Shown: one piece after another, positions 1 through 8,642 of the stretch
Layout of the letters: the number at the start of each line of letters is the position of its first letter
Numbering within the stretch: position 1 is the first letter of the stretch
Assembly: GCA_038042195.1 (NCBI GenBank)
Contig: JBBTET010000045.1
Location: 1 to 49,937, forward strand
Direction of reading: 5' to 3'
Source: JACRIM01 sp038042195
GTDB taxonomy: Bacteria > Planctomycetota > Phycisphaerae > UBA1845 > UTPLA1
DNA: 49,937 bases
Notes under the pieces: generated by a model
Databases searched by the model: none
The model's input: the letters and a program-made list of their open reading frames with translations, nothing else
What the model was told of the DNA's origin: nothing
Translations under genes and position numbers: made by a program

Positions 1-2
1 GA

Positions 3-659
3 TTCGGCATTGATGTGAATGACTGGGGGACGGTGGTGCCGGGGGGGATGCTCATCAATCTCACGGATTACGAGCGTAACCGGCGCGTGGCGACCGAGTT
101 GAGGGATCGGATTGTATCGTATCGACGAGCGCATCCGCGACGGCCAGTGCATTTGATCGGCCATTCGGGCGGTGGGGGGATTGCGGTGCTGACGGCGGAG
201 ATGCTGCCGGTCGAGGAGCCGGTGTCGAGTGTCATTCTGTTGGCAGCGGCGATCAGTCCGACGCACGATCTACGAAACGCGCTGGACCGTTCGCAGTACG
301 GCGTCTTCAACTACTACTCCCCGCTGGATGTCCTGCTTCGGGCCGGCACGACCGTCGCCGGGACGATTGACCGAGAGCACGCTCAATCAGCCGGCGCGGT
401 GGGCTTCACTCGGCCGGCGAAGCTGACGGGGGATGATGCCCGAGTGTACGACCGCAAGCTGCACCAAGTGCAATGGTCGCCGGAGATGCGACACGCGATG
501 CACTTCGGCGGACACATGGATTGGACGCATCGCCCCTTCGTGAAGCAGTATCTCGCGCCGCTGGTGACGAGTGTGAGCACTTGGCGGTTCGACGATGAGC
601 CATTGGGCGAATCCACACGAGGGCGCGCGGCGGCGGGTATGGAGTCCGATACGCCGTAA
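3..659 (+). CDS. alpha/beta hydrolase fold protein, 5'-truncated
   Basis: The frame is open to the left edge, so the N-terminus lies outside the window; a GTG at 15 is unlikely to be the true start. The visible part holds the nucleophile-elbow motif HLIGHSGGGG (Ser as nucleophile) after a strand, and a late HFGGHMDWTH segment that could supply the catalytic His. This fits a serine hydrolase or lipase-like protein of the alpha/beta hydrolase superfamily; the substrate cannot be told. No Asp/Glu third triad member is obvious. It is followed by 140 nt without a gene. Confidence 0.75.
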   Translation, partial: FGIDVNDWGTVVPGGMLINLTDYERNRRVATELRDRIVSYRRAHPRRPVHLIGHSGGGGIAVLTAEMLPVEEPVSSVILLAAAISPTHDLRNALDRSQYGVFNYYSPLDVLLRAGTTVAGTIDREHAQSAGAVGFTRPAKLTGDDARVYDRKLHQVQWSPEMRHAMHFGGHMDWTHRPFVKQYLAPLVTSVSTWRFDDEPLGESTRGRAAAGMESDTP

Positions 660-736
660 GCCGGTGGATCACATCTTGTTTGGTTTGGGCCGGAATGCGA
701 GTTTGAGCAGCTTACCAGTGTGCTTCAGGCAGCGGC

Positions 737-766
737 TTGCCTCGACACTGTGGGAGGAGGTATATT
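737..766 (+). promoter_or_regulatory. possible sigma70-type promoter for the C39-like gene
   Basis: TTGCCT (737-742) and TATATT (761-766) are separated by 18 nt, about 33 nt before the start codon of the next gene, which has AGGAG at 788-792. The -35 is only a 4/6 match. Confidence 0.35.
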
Positions 767-799
767 CCATAGATTGCCTCGTATTTCAGGAGACCCCTC

Positions 800-2017
800 A
801 TGGCACACGACAAGGCTCGAAGTCACTCGGCTTGGTTGGCGATTGTCGCGACGGTCATTGTTTTCCCGGCAACTGTAGTTGCCCAGTCCAACGAGAGCTT
901 TCGGCCCGTGGTTTGGACGTCGGCCCTGATTGCATCTGATCTCGTCGAATACTCCGCCGTGTTTCAAAGTTCCGGCGAGCAGAGCGACCACTACTTCTTG
1001 AATGTTGTTCGCGACGATGGGACGTGGGTGGTTCAAAATCTGCCGGTCGGTTACCAATCCGGTCTTTCGAAGATCGCGACTGTAGTCCCCTCTTCGGTGT
1101 TTCAAAGCGGCGCCTCTTATCACACGACTTTTCAAGTCGACTACGCGACCGAGGCCCCTGCCTTTGACGCGACACAGGCCGTGGTTCACAACCTTGGACA
1201 GGCCGTTAACTACCTGACCAACGGAGGATCATGCAAAGCCGGGAATGGAGCTTTTGCAAGCCCAGGCGACGCTCCAGAGTATCCACTCCAATTCTTGCCT
1301 CCTCCTCCTCCTCCTCTGCCGCCCTTCGACGAGACGTATCACAAAGACGTTCCCGATCTCGCGCAAGGCCCGAACGAGTGCGGCCCGACGTCGGTGGCCA
1401 ACAGCCTTGCCTGGCTTGACAACGAGCACACATCAGTGACAACCGGGATGACCACGGAGGAGTTGCGCGACGTGTTAAAGGACGCCGACCACATGATGAC
1501 GAGTCCCGCTACGGGGACCTCCGATTCAAACTTCCTGGCGGGAAAGCAGGCCCTCGTTAATGAGCTTGGACTGCCCATCAATACCGCGCCGATTGGCGGG
1601 GGTCCGGGTTCTCTTCCCAGCGTCGAAAATATTAAGAAAGCCCTTGCGGAAGGCGCCGATGTTGAGCTTTCGGTTTTGTGGTCCGGCGGCGGCGGCCATT
1701 GGGTCACCGTCATTGGTGCAATCACTGCTGGGGACCAATGCGGACTTTGGATCAACGACCCGGACGATGGCGAGGAACAGGCCCAGTTTCATTTCCTTGA
1801 CGTTGGAGCGGATGGAAAGTTGTCTCTTCGTGGGTATGGAAATGGGAATACGGTCGATTTGACCGTTTCGGAAACCGTCAGCACTCCATCGATCCTCGCC
1901 ATCCTGTTTCCCTTCTGCGGATTCGGCGGTTTCGTACCTCTTCTTGCCATACCACTTGGCATACTCGCCATGCGTCACGGTGGGCGCCGCCGGTTCTCGC
2001 TACCTACCCGCAGCTAA
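800..2017 (+). CDS. secreted C39-like cysteine peptidase-fold protein with C-terminal anchor
   Basis: 405 aa. An N-terminal signal peptide (about 1-28, ending VVAQ) precedes a beta-rich region to about residue 160, a run of six prolines, and a papain-like C39_2-type domain. In that domain the motif GPNECGPTS places Cys194, GGGGHWVTV places His300, and INDPDD places Asn319/Asp320, giving a plausible Cys-His-Asn/Asp set. The last 40 residues form a hydrophobic segment followed by HGGRRR, like a sorting or anchoring tail. It is probably exported and cell-surface attached. RBS AGGAG fits the ATG at 800. The peptidase substrate is unknown; a bacteriocin-transporter role is unlikely because there is no ABC transporter nearby. 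Confidence 0.75.
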   Translation: MAHDKARSHSAWLAIVATVIVFPATVVAQSNESFRPVVWTSALIASDLVEYSAVFQSSGEQSDHYFLNVVRDDGTWVVQNLPVGYQSGLSKIATVVPSSVFQSGASYHTTFQVDYATEAPAFDATQAVVHNLGQAVNYLTNGGSCKAGNGAFASPGDAPEYPLQFLPPPPPPLPPFDETYHKDVPDLAQGPNECGPTSVANSLAWLDNEHTSVTTGMTTEELRDVLKDADHMMTSPATGTSDSNFLAGKQALVNELGLPINTAPIGGGPGSLPSVENIKKALAEGADVELSVLWSGGGGHWVTVIGAITAGDQCGLWINDPDDGEEQAQFHFLDVGADGKLSLRGYGNGNTVDLTVSETVSTPSILAILFPFCGFGGFVPLLAIPLGILAMRHGGRRRFSLPTRS

Positions 2018-2051
2018 TGCGTTGACTCTATGTGTCTAAATGCTCGGTGGA

Positions 2052-3110
2052 TTAGTAACCGTCGGGCTTTTTGAAATCGGCAATGAAGACCTGGCTGTTG
2101 CCGGTGGTGGTGCGCTGGCTGGTCCACATCATTTTGGTGCCGTCCTTGCTGATGACGGGGAGGCCGTCGAAGCGCGGAGAGTGGGTGACGCGCTGCTGCT
2201 TGCCGGTCTCGATATTGAGGAGATAGACCTCATAGTTGTAGTGGCCGTGGAGGCTGGTGGTGAAGACGACGGAGCGACCGTCGGGGAGGAAGTAGGGTGC
2301 CCAGTTGACGACGTCGCTGTCGTTGGTGAGTTGGCGTTCGCCGGAGCCATCGGTGTTGATAACGAAGATCTGCAAGTGGTCGTTTTGTCGGCGGTCGGCG
2401 CGGAAGATGATTTTGGTGCCGTCGGGAGAAAAGAAGGGGCCGCCGTCGTAGCCGGGCTTGTTGGTGAGTCGGCGGAGGTTGGAGCCGTCGGCGTTCATGA
2501 TGTAGAGATCGGGATTGCCGGCGCGGTCGGAGGCGAAGACGATTTCTTTTCCGTCGGGACTGTACGAGCATTCGGCGTCGTAGCCTCGTTCGGTGGTGAG
2601 TTGGCGCGGGTTGGAGCCGTCGAGGTTGGTGGCGATGACGTCCATTCCGCCGGGCATGTTCCATTTGTAGTTGCTACCCGCGCGGTGGTACTGGTTCGGG
2701 TTCGGCCAGTCGGGGTGCAGGTAGCTCGATGCGAAGATGAGGCCGCTGTTGTCGGGGCGGAAGAAGCCGCAGGTGCATGCGCCGCCGCCGGGACTGATTT
2801 GTTTGAAGGAGCCTGTTTTGGCGGTGAGGCCTGCGTCAAGCTCGATGGTGTACATCTGATACTCGTGTTGCCCCTTGGGGTAGGACTGGAAGATGATGCG
2901 TTTCATGTCGGGGGCGAAGTAGGCTTCACCGGATGCGCCGATGCCCATGTCTTCGTTGGTGATTTGGTGGACGTTGGTGAGAATGCGCGACTCGGCTTCA
3001 GCCCAGTTAGATTGGGGCGTGGCATCGACGGCGAGTTGGTAGCCGGGGGATTGGCAGGCGAGAGAAAGCAGCAGCGGACCGGCGACGAGTGATGCTACGA
3101 ATCGGTTCAT
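2052..3110 (-). CDS. TolB-like beta-propeller lipoprotein
   Basis: 352 aa. The N-terminus is a signal peptide ending SLACQS, an imperfect lipobox, so it may be a lipoprotein exposed to the periplasm. The remainder has repeated WD40-like/PD40 TolB blades, for example YSPDGKEIVFASDRAGNPDLY and FSPDGTKIIFRAD, about 40-50 residues apart, making roughly six blades. Such proteins bind other envelope proteins or oligosaccharides rather than act as enzymes. It is convergent with the C39-like gene (34 nt apart). It stands apart from any Tol-Pal genes, so a true TolB role is not supported. A long open frame on the opposite strand is a codon-bias shadow. Confidence 0.8.
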   Translation of the reverse strand: MNRFVASLVAGPLLLSLACQSPGYQLAVDATPQSNWAEAESRILTNVHQITNEDMGIGASGEAYFAPDMKRIIFQSYPKGQHEYQMYTIELDAGLTAKTGSFKQISPGGGACTCGFFRPDNSGLIFASSYLHPDWPNPNQYHRAGSNYKWNMPGGMDVIATNLDGSNPRQLTTERGYDAECSYSPDGKEIVFASDRAGNPDLYIMNADGSNLRRLTNKPGYDGGPFFSPDGTKIIFRADRRQNDHLQIFVINTDGSGERQLTNDSDVVNWAPYFLPDGRSVVFTTSLHGHYNYEVYLLNIETGKQQRVTHSPRFDGLPVISKDGTKMMWTSQRTTTGNSQVFIADFKKPDGY

Positions 3111-3238
3111 GAATGTTCCTTGGTCTGACTTTGATTCCTAATCTATAGGGAGGTGGGGGTGGTTGTCGAATCATGGCTGTAGCAACCAAGTGATCCGGCT
3201 ATACTCGTCGTTTGGGTGGGGCGAATTGAGGCGTGGAC

Positions 3239-4060
3239 GTGGAAGTTACACTACTGTGCATTGGCGATGTCGTGGGGCGACCGGGGCGGGCCGTGGTGTC
3301 GCAGGCCGTGCCGAAACTGGTAAGGGAGCGGCAGGTTGACTGCGTCATTGCAAACGTGGAGAACGCGGCGGCTGGCTCGGGGTTGACGCAACAGCTCTAC
3401 GCGAAGTTCCTGCGGTATGGCGTCAACGTGATGACGATGGGGGATCACATCTATCGCAAGGCGGACATTCTGCCGGTGTTGGAGCAGTCGGAGCAGATTG
3501 TTCGGCCGGTGAACTATCCGGCGGAGGCGGCGGGGCGGTTGTTTGCGATTCATACGACGGCGAGTGGGGTGAAGATCGCCGTGATGTCGGTGATGGGGCG
3601 CTTGTTCATGCAGCCGCCGGCGGACTGCCCGTTTCATGCGATGGATCGAGTGTTGGAGACGCTGCCGTCGGATGTGAAGGTGATCGTCGTTGATATGCAC
3701 GGAGAGGCGACGAGCGAGAAGGTGGCGATGGGGTGGCATTTGGAGGGGAGAGTGAGCGTGCTGTTTGGGACACACACGCACGTGCAGACTGCGGACGAGC
3801 GGGTGTTGGAGGGGGGCACGGCGTATATCACCGACCTGGGGATGAGCGGGCCGTATGACGGTGTGTTGGGGCGTCGGAAGGATCGGGTGCTGAAGGCGCT
3901 GACGACGGGGATGCCTGCGCCGTTTGACGTGGCCGTGGGTGATCCTCGGATGTGTGGGATACTGGTTCGCGTGGAGGCGGAGACGGGCAGGGCGACGCAC
4001 ATCGAGCGGGTGTGCGTGTTGGGAACGGCGGAGTCGGCCGAGAATGATGAGGGGGAGTAG
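3239..4060 (+). CDS. YmdB/TIGR00282-family metallophosphoesterase
   Basis: 273 aa from GTG 3239 (GAGG lies 8-9 nt upstream; GTG 3233 is an alternative). Metallophosphoesterase motifs are in family order: CIGDVVGRPGR at the N-terminus, NVENAA, MTMGDHIY, VVDMHGEATSEK and FGTHTHVQTAD. These are typical of the YmdB family of dinuclear-metal 2',3'/3',5'-cyclic nucleotide phosphodiesterases, about 260-280 aa. In Bacillus YmdB affects biofilm and motility decisions; the role here is unknown. Here D replaces N in the usual MGNH motif (GDH), a possible metal-ligand change. Confidence 0.85.
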   Translation: MEVTLLCIGDVVGRPGRAVVSQAVPKLVRERQVDCVIANVENAAAGSGLTQQLYAKFLRYGVNVMTMGDHIYRKADILPVLEQSEQIVRPVNYPAEAAGRLFAIHTTASGVKIAVMSVMGRLFMQPPADCPFHAMDRVLETLPSDVKVIVVDMHGEATSEKVAMGWHLEGRVSVLFGTHTHVQTADERVLEGGTAYITDLGMSGPYDGVLGRRKDRVLKALTTGMPAPFDVAVGDPRMCGILVRVEAETGRATHIERVCVLGTAESAENDEGE

Positions 4061-4106
4061 GTCGTCGGATCGGCAACTCCAGTCGGCTCAGATACAATTC
4101 GATTCG

Positions 4107-4634
4107 ATGTGTTCCATTGTGCCCTATCACGTTTCGCAGTGCGACGGCATCATCGCCGTGGTGCAAGAGGTCTATCGCGAGTATGGGTGGACGTGGGAGG
4201 CGCATGGGTATCATCGTGATTTGTATGACAGTGAGGGGGCGTATCTCGAACAAGGGGGGATGTATTGGGCGTTGGTTGATGGAGATCGCGTCGTGGGGTG
4301 CGCGGGGGTGACGGTGCATGATCGGGAACGGCCGGTGCATGATCCACAGGGGGCGGGGCCGTTGGAGCGGGATCGTGATTTGAAGACGGCGGAGCTGCAT
4401 CGGCTGTATTTGATTAAGACAGCACGGGGGAAGGGTTGGGGGTATCGATTGTTGAATGAGACGGTGGCGTATGCGCGAGCCAAGGGGTGCCGGCGGATGA
4501 TCGCGTGGAGCGATTTCGTGTTGAAGGAAGCACACGGACTTTATGTGTGCAACGGATTCGTGCAGGAAGGTTGGCGGATGTGTGATGATCCCGATCACAG
4601 CAAGGAGCACGGTTTTTGGAAGGAGCCGTTATGA
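4107..4634 (+). CDS. GNAT-family N-acetyltransferase
   Basis: 175 aa from ATG 4107 (the open frame extends upstream into the previous gene, but that part reads as shadow sequence). The GNAT fold is supported by YWALVDGDRVVGCAGV (strands 2-3), TAELHRLYLIKTARGKGWGYRLLNE (strand 4 and the acetyl-CoA pyrophosphate loop R-G-K-G-W-G), and HGLYVCNGFVQEGWRM near the C-terminus. Its stop overlaps the xseA start as ATGA, implying translational coupling. The acceptor is not predictable. No obvious Shine-Dalgarno site precedes the ATG. Confidence 0.8.
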   Translation: MCSIVPYHVSQCDGIIAVVQEVYREYGWTWEAHGYHRDLYDSEGAYLEQGGMYWALVDGDRVVGCAGVTVHDRERPVHDPQGAGPLERDRDLKTAELHRLYLIKTARGKGWGYRLLNETVAYARAKGCRRMIAWSDFVLKEAHGLYVCNGFVQEGWRMCDDPDHSKEHGFWKEPL

Positions 4635-6229
4635 AGCGAGTGGGAGATACTGGGGAGCGGTTGCCGTTTGATCCGGGTCGGGTGAAGGCGTCGGCGACGG
4701 AGGCCGGCGGTGCGTCGACTTCGGTGGGTGGTGCGAATGCGATTCTGACCGTGTCGCAGGTTACGCGGATGGTGAAGGGCGTGCTCGCGTCGGGGTTACC
4801 GGGGACGCTGAGTGTGGTTGGTGAACTCTCCAATCTGTCTCAGCCGGCGGGGGGGCATATTTATTTCACGATGAAGGACGCGGCGAGCGAACTGCGATGC
4901 GTGATGTGGAAGTCGGCCGCGAGCGGGATGAAGTTTACACCGACCGATGGTATGGAGGCGGTGGCGACGGGGTCGGTGGATGTGTATGAGCCGCGCGGGC
5001 AGTATCAATTCTATGTGCGCCGATTGGAGCCTCGCGGAATTGGTGCGTTGGAGTTGGCATTTCAGCAACTAAAGGAGAAGCTCGGTAAGGAGGGGCTATT
5101 CGATCTGGGGCGGAAGAGGGCGTTGCCAACGTTTCCGCGACACATCGCCGTGGTGACGAGCACGACGGGGGCGGCAGTGCGCGACATCTTGCAGACGATT
5201 CGTAGGCGATATCCGGTTGTAGAGGTGCTGGTCTTTGGCGTGCGCGTGCAAGGGGATGGGGCTGGGGCGGAGGTAGCTGATGCGATTCGGAGGATAAATG
5301 CGGCGCGCGAGAAACTGGGCGGGATTGATGTCATGATTGTCGGGCGCGGCGGCGGGTCGTTGGAGGACTTGTGGGCGTTTAACGAGGAGGTCGTCGCGCG
5401 GGCCATTCATGCGAGTGCGATACCGATTGTCAGTGCGGTGGGGCACGAGGTGGATTTTACGATTGCGGATTTCGTCGCGGATGTGCGCGCCGCGACGCCG
5501 ACGGCCGCAGCGGAGTTGGTCGTGCCGGTGTTGTCGGACTTGTTGGACGGCATCGACGAGATTGGGCGGCAGATGCGGCGGGCCGTGGGACGCGTGGTGG
5601 AGCAATGTCGCGGGCGGCTGGCGGTGGTGATGAAGGCGGAGTGGTTTCGTGATCCGATGGGGCGTGTTCGGCATCGACAGCAGCAGGTGGATGAGGTGAC
5701 GGGGCGGCTTCGATTGGCGGAGTCGCGGCTGTTTGCGGCAAAGCGGAATGCGATTCACCAGTTGGATGTGCGACTTGGTCGCGTGCGCCCCGAAGCACAA
5801 TTGGCGCGACGGCGCGAGGTGTTGAGTCGCATGGAACAACGACTGGCGTTGGCGAGCGTTCGGAATCTGCGGAAAGTGGAAGGGCGACTGGCTGCGGTGC
5901 GCTCTCGGCTGGCAGTGTCGTCGCCTCTGGGATTCGTGGAGCGCGAACGACTGCTGATTGCGCAACTAGAGGCCAGGCTGGCCCGAAGCGTGAACCGTGT
6001 GCATTCTGATGTGGAACTTTCACTGGAGACGCTGGAGAAACGATTGCAAGCGGGGAGTCATGAGGCGGCGTTAAAGCGCGGGTTCACGATTACGTGGCGC
6101 GTGAGGGGGCGGAAGATCGTTCGCGGGCCAGGGGAGGTGAAGGAGGGCGACCGATTGGAAACGGAGACGGCTTCTGGCGTGATTGCGAGTCGGGTGGTGG
6201 ATGGCGAGCAGGGGGAGTTATTCGAGTGA
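4631..6229 (+). CDS. xseA: exodeoxyribonuclease VII large subunit
   Basis: 532 aa. Exonuclease VII degrades single-stranded DNA from both ends; XseA is the catalytic subunit. After about 35 unstructured residues there is an OB-fold domain (LTVSQV..GVLASGLPGTLSVVGELSN), then the catalytic domain with GRGGGSLEDLWAFNEE and SAVGHEVDFTIADFVADVRA, then a long Arg/Glu-rich coiled coil and a short C-terminal domain. ATG 4631 is chosen because GGAAGGAG lies just upstream and it overlaps the GNAT stop by 4 nt. An XseB small subunit, normally next to it, is not seen: the following 84-aa protein lacks XseB character. Confidence 0.95.
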   Translation: MKRVGDTGERLPFDPGRVKASATEAGGASTSVGGANAILTVSQVTRMVKGVLASGLPGTLSVVGELSNLSQPAGGHIYFTMKDAASELRCVMWKSAASGMKFTPTDGMEAVATGSVDVYEPRGQYQFYVRRLEPRGIGALELAFQQLKEKLGKEGLFDLGRKRALPTFPRHIAVVTSTTGAAVRDILQTIRRRYPVVEVLVFGVRVQGDGAGAEVADAIRRINAAREKLGGIDVMIVGRGGGSLEDLWAFNEEVVARAIHASAIPIVSAVGHEVDFTIADFVADVRAATPTAAAELVVPVLSDLLDGIDEIGRQMRRAVGRVVEQCRGRLAVVMKAEWFRDPMGRVRHRQQQVDEVTGRLRLAESRLFAAKRNAIHQLDVRLGRVRPEAQLARRREVLSRMEQRLALASVRNLRKVEGRLAAVRSRLAVSSPLGFVERERLLIAQLEARLARSVNRVHSDVELSLETLEKRLQAGSHEAALKRGFTITWRVRGRKIVRGPGEVKEGDRLETETASGVIASRVVDGEQGELFE

Positions 6230-6283
6230 GGCGTTGGCCACCCTGACTTACGGTATGATTTCGGGAGAATCGGAGGGATTGCC

Positions 6284-6538
6284 ATGGGCGCAACGTTGAC
6301 GGCATCGGCGGCACTCGACCGGTATTTTCTTGAGACGCGGTGCAAGATTATCGAAGTCGCAGCGAATCTGGATCGCATGGATCGCGGCGAGGGGGCGGCG
6401 TTTGCGGTGAACGATCCGCGTGTGCGGCAGATTCGGGACGCGATTAGTGTACTTCTCGCGCCGGGGTCGGGGCGGGCCGAGAAGTGTCAACAGGTTTTCT
6501 CATTGCCATATGACGCGAATTGGAAACGGCCGAGATGA
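6284..6538 (+). CDS. small conserved-looking protein preceding TatD-like hydrolase
   Basis: 84 aa, with a good RBS (GGAGGG, 6272-6277). Not recognised. It is predicted mainly helical, with LETRCKIIEVAANLDRMDRG near residues 17-36, a middle VRQIRDAISVLL helix, and a C-terminal FSLPYDANWKR. No signal peptide, Cys pair or HTH is visible. Its TGA overlaps the ATG of the TatD-like gene by 4 nt, so the two are almost certainly co-translated. It occupies the place where xseB might be expected but lacks the FE..L..LE.IV.RLE pattern. A role as partner of the TatD-like enzyme is inferred only from the overlap. Confidence 0.8.
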   Translation: MGATLTASAALDRYFLETRCKIIEVAANLDRMDRGEGAAFAVNDPRVRQIRDAISVLLAPGSGRAEKCQQVFSLPYDANWKRPR

Positions 6539-7347
6539 AGTACATCGATCCGCACATTCACATGGTGTCGCGCATCACCGACGACTATCAGCGGCTGGCG
6601 ATGGCCGGCTGCGTGGCGGTGAGCGAGCCGGCCTTTTGGGCGGGGTTCGACCGGGGCAGCGCGGCGGCGTTTCACGATTATTTCCGACAACTCACGACGG
6701 TTGAGCCGAAGCGGGCGGCGCAGTTTGGCATCGCCCATTACTGCTGGCTGTGCATTAACGCGAAGGAGGCGGAGAATGTTGCCCTGTCGCGGGAGGTCAT
6801 CAAGCTCATCCCGGAGTTTCTCGATTTGCCGAACGTGCTGGGGATCGGTGAGATCGGTCTGAACAAGAATACGCCGAACGAGAGCACGATCTTTTGCGAG
6901 CATCTGGACCTGGCCGCGTCGCACGATGAGCTGGTGTTGATTCATACGCCGCATTTGGCGGATAAGTATCAGGGCACGCGGATGATTCTCGACATGCTGC
7001 GGAATGAGTCGCGCATTCGGCCTGAGCGCGTGTGTGTCGATCATGTTGAGGAGCACACGATCAAGCATGTGCTCGATGCGGGGTATTGGTGCGGGATGAC
7101 GCTGTACCCGATCACGAAATGCACGCCGCAGCGGGCGGCCGACATGGTGGAGATGTTCGGTAGTGATCGCGTCTTGGTGAACTCGGCGGGTGATTGGGGG
7201 CCGAGCGACCCGATGGCGGTGCCGCGGTTGATTCAGGAGATGCGGTTGCGGGGGATGAGCGAGTCGGTGATTACGAAGGTCGTGTATGAGAATCCGCGGG
7301 CGTTTTTTGGGCAGAGTCTACGATTCAACGCATCGCTTTTTCGATAA
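6535..7347 (+). CDS. TatD-like metal-dependent hydrolase (EboB-like)
   Basis: 270 aa from ATG 6535, inside the ATGA overlap. An amidohydrolase-fold TIM barrel: DPHIHM (His7, His9) at the N-terminus, GIGEIGLNK (bridging Glu), LIHTPH, CVDHVEEHT, and NSAGDWGPSDP with the late metal-site Asp. It is shorter and more divergent than DNase TatD and resembles the TatD-like EboB of ebo clusters, although EboB identity rests on context and is not proven. It converges with an EboF-like gene, overlapping its 3' end by 23 nt. The substrate is unknown. Confidence 0.8.
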   Translation: MKYIDPHIHMVSRITDDYQRLAMAGCVAVSEPAFWAGFDRGSAAAFHDYFRQLTTVEPKRAAQFGIAHYCWLCINAKEAENVALSREVIKLIPEFLDLPNVLGIGEIGLNKNTPNESTIFCEHLDLAASHDELVLIHTPHLADKYQGTRMILDMLRNESRIRPERVCVDHVEEHTIKHVLDAGYWCGMTLYPITKCTPQRAADMVEMFGSDRVLVNSAGDWGPSDPMAVPRLIQEMRLRGMSESVITKVVYENPRAFFGQSLRFNASLFR

Positions 7348-8638
7348 TCTCAAACACGTCGTAATCGCGGATTGAATCTTGATCAGGGAGCATGGTGGGG
7401 CCGCTTGCCACGATTGCGCCACGTTGGTCGGGTCGTTCGGCTGGTGCGCCGTGGCTGCCTTTCACGAGCGACGCGCTGAGCGGGATGGACTTGGTGGCCG
7501 GATCGAAGAAAAGTTCGACGGGGTCGTAGCCGGGCTTGGCGTGGATGTCGACGGTACGGGCGAAGGGCGGGGCTTTGGCGTCGTCCTTCCACCAGTAGTA
7601 GGCGAGCCAGGTGTCGGGTTCGCAGATGAGAACCACTTCGCCGGAGCGCGGGTGGTCGATGCCGAATTCTTTTTTTGCGTCGCCGACGAGGACGTGGGCG
7701 ATGCCGTCGAGGCCTTCGAAGATGCCGGAGACGGCGTCAATGTCGGACTTGTCCTTCACATACACATGGGCGAATTGGTGATCAACGACGGCGACGGCGG
7801 GGCTGCGCGCGAAATCAAGGTGTTCCAATCCGTCGCGAGTCTCGGTGGCGACTAAGCCTGCGTCGCGGAGCATTCGGTTCGGGTAGACGACGCGGGATAC
7901 ATCGGTGATCGCGTATTCGCTGATGACGAGGAACTCGACTTTTGGCAGGCTGAGTGCGTGGACACCGTCGATGAGGCGACCGAGTTGCTCATCAGCCTCG
8001 CGGCAGGCGTCGGCGGCCTGCGGGCTGTTGGGGCCGAACTTCTGGGCGGCGTAGTCGAGGTGCGGGATGTAGATGAAGTTGAATCGGGGGCGTTCGCGTT
8101 GCAGCAGCCATAGGGCGGCGTTGACGATCCACTGCGTTGATTTGATGTTGGCCATCGGTCCCCAGTAGTTCATCAGGGGGAAGTGGCCGAGGTCGTTGAA
8201 GAGCTTCTGATAAAGGCCGTCGGGTTTGGAGTAGCACCAGAGGTCCATGCGGCCGTCGGGGTGGTGGATCGGCTCTGGGGTGACGATGTAATCGGCGGCG
8301 GCGTCCTTGATGTTTTGCGTCATCCACGCGGCACTGGAGATGCCATTGGATTTCAGGCGATCCCAGATTTGTTCACTCTGAACGAGGTTGTTTCGTCCGA
8401 TCCACAGTTCGACCTCGTTGCGATCACGGTGGTAAAAGCCGTTGCCGATGATGCCGTGTGTTGATGGGGCCTGTCCCGTGAGCATTGCGGCCTGCACGGA
8501 GGAGGTCACGCAGGGAAATAATGGCACAAGTTCGCGTGCGGTTCCTTTGGCAGCGAGGGCCGAGAGGCGCGGCATGTGTTGCATATCCCGCGTACGCAGG
8601 GCGGGCATGGAGACGAAGATCAAGTAGGAATCTGGCAT
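7325..8638 (-). CDS. alkaline phosphatase superfamily phosphodiesterase (EboF-like)
   Basis: 437 aa. Nucleotide pyrophosphatase/phosphodiesterase-like fold: PCVTSSVQAAMLTG (Thr/Ser nucleophile), STHGIIGNGFY, YIPHLDYAAQKFGPNSP (metal Asp), VVDHQFAHVYV and a late SLVKGSHG His. Two sites depart from the classic family: the N-terminal strand reads IFVSMPALR where an Asp ligand is usual, and the SDHG site reads ISEYAI. As I recall it, the EboF-type subfamily shows the same departures, together with TVDIHAKPGYDPVELFFDP. The start lies 4 nt after the TIM-barrel stop, so they share an operon. Start at 8638 by ATG. Confidence 0.85.
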   Translation of the reverse strand: MPDSYLIFVSMPALRTRDMQHMPRLSALAAKGTARELVPLFPCVTSSVQAAMLTGQAPSTHGIIGNGFYHRDRNEVELWIGRNNLVQSEQIWDRLKSNGISSAAWMTQNIKDAAADYIVTPEPIHHPDGRMDLWCYSKPDGLYQKLFNDLGHFPLMNYWGPMANIKSTQWIVNAALWLLQRERPRFNFIYIPHLDYAAQKFGPNSPQAADACREADEQLGRLIDGVHALSLPKVEFLVISEYAITDVSRVVYPNRMLRDAGLVATETRDGLEHLDFARSPAVAVVDHQFAHVYVKDKSDIDAVSGIFEGLDGIAHVLVGDAKKEFGIDHPRSGEVVLICEPDTWLAYYWWKDDAKAPPFARTVDIHAKPGYDPVELFFDPATKSIPLSASLVKGSHGAPAERPDQRGAIVASGPTMLPDQDSIRDYDVFEIIEKAMR

Positions 8639-8642
8639 AGTA

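Noticed and set aside
2040..3092. 350-codon open frame opposite the TolB-like gene
   Set aside because: Its composition (Val/Gly/Ala/Glu-rich) reflects codon bias of the real gene; no family motif or RBS.
6284..6538. 84-aa gene as exonuclease VII small subunit xseB
   Set aside because: It lacks the FE.AL..LE.IV..LE helix pattern of XseB and is coupled to the TatD-like gene instead.
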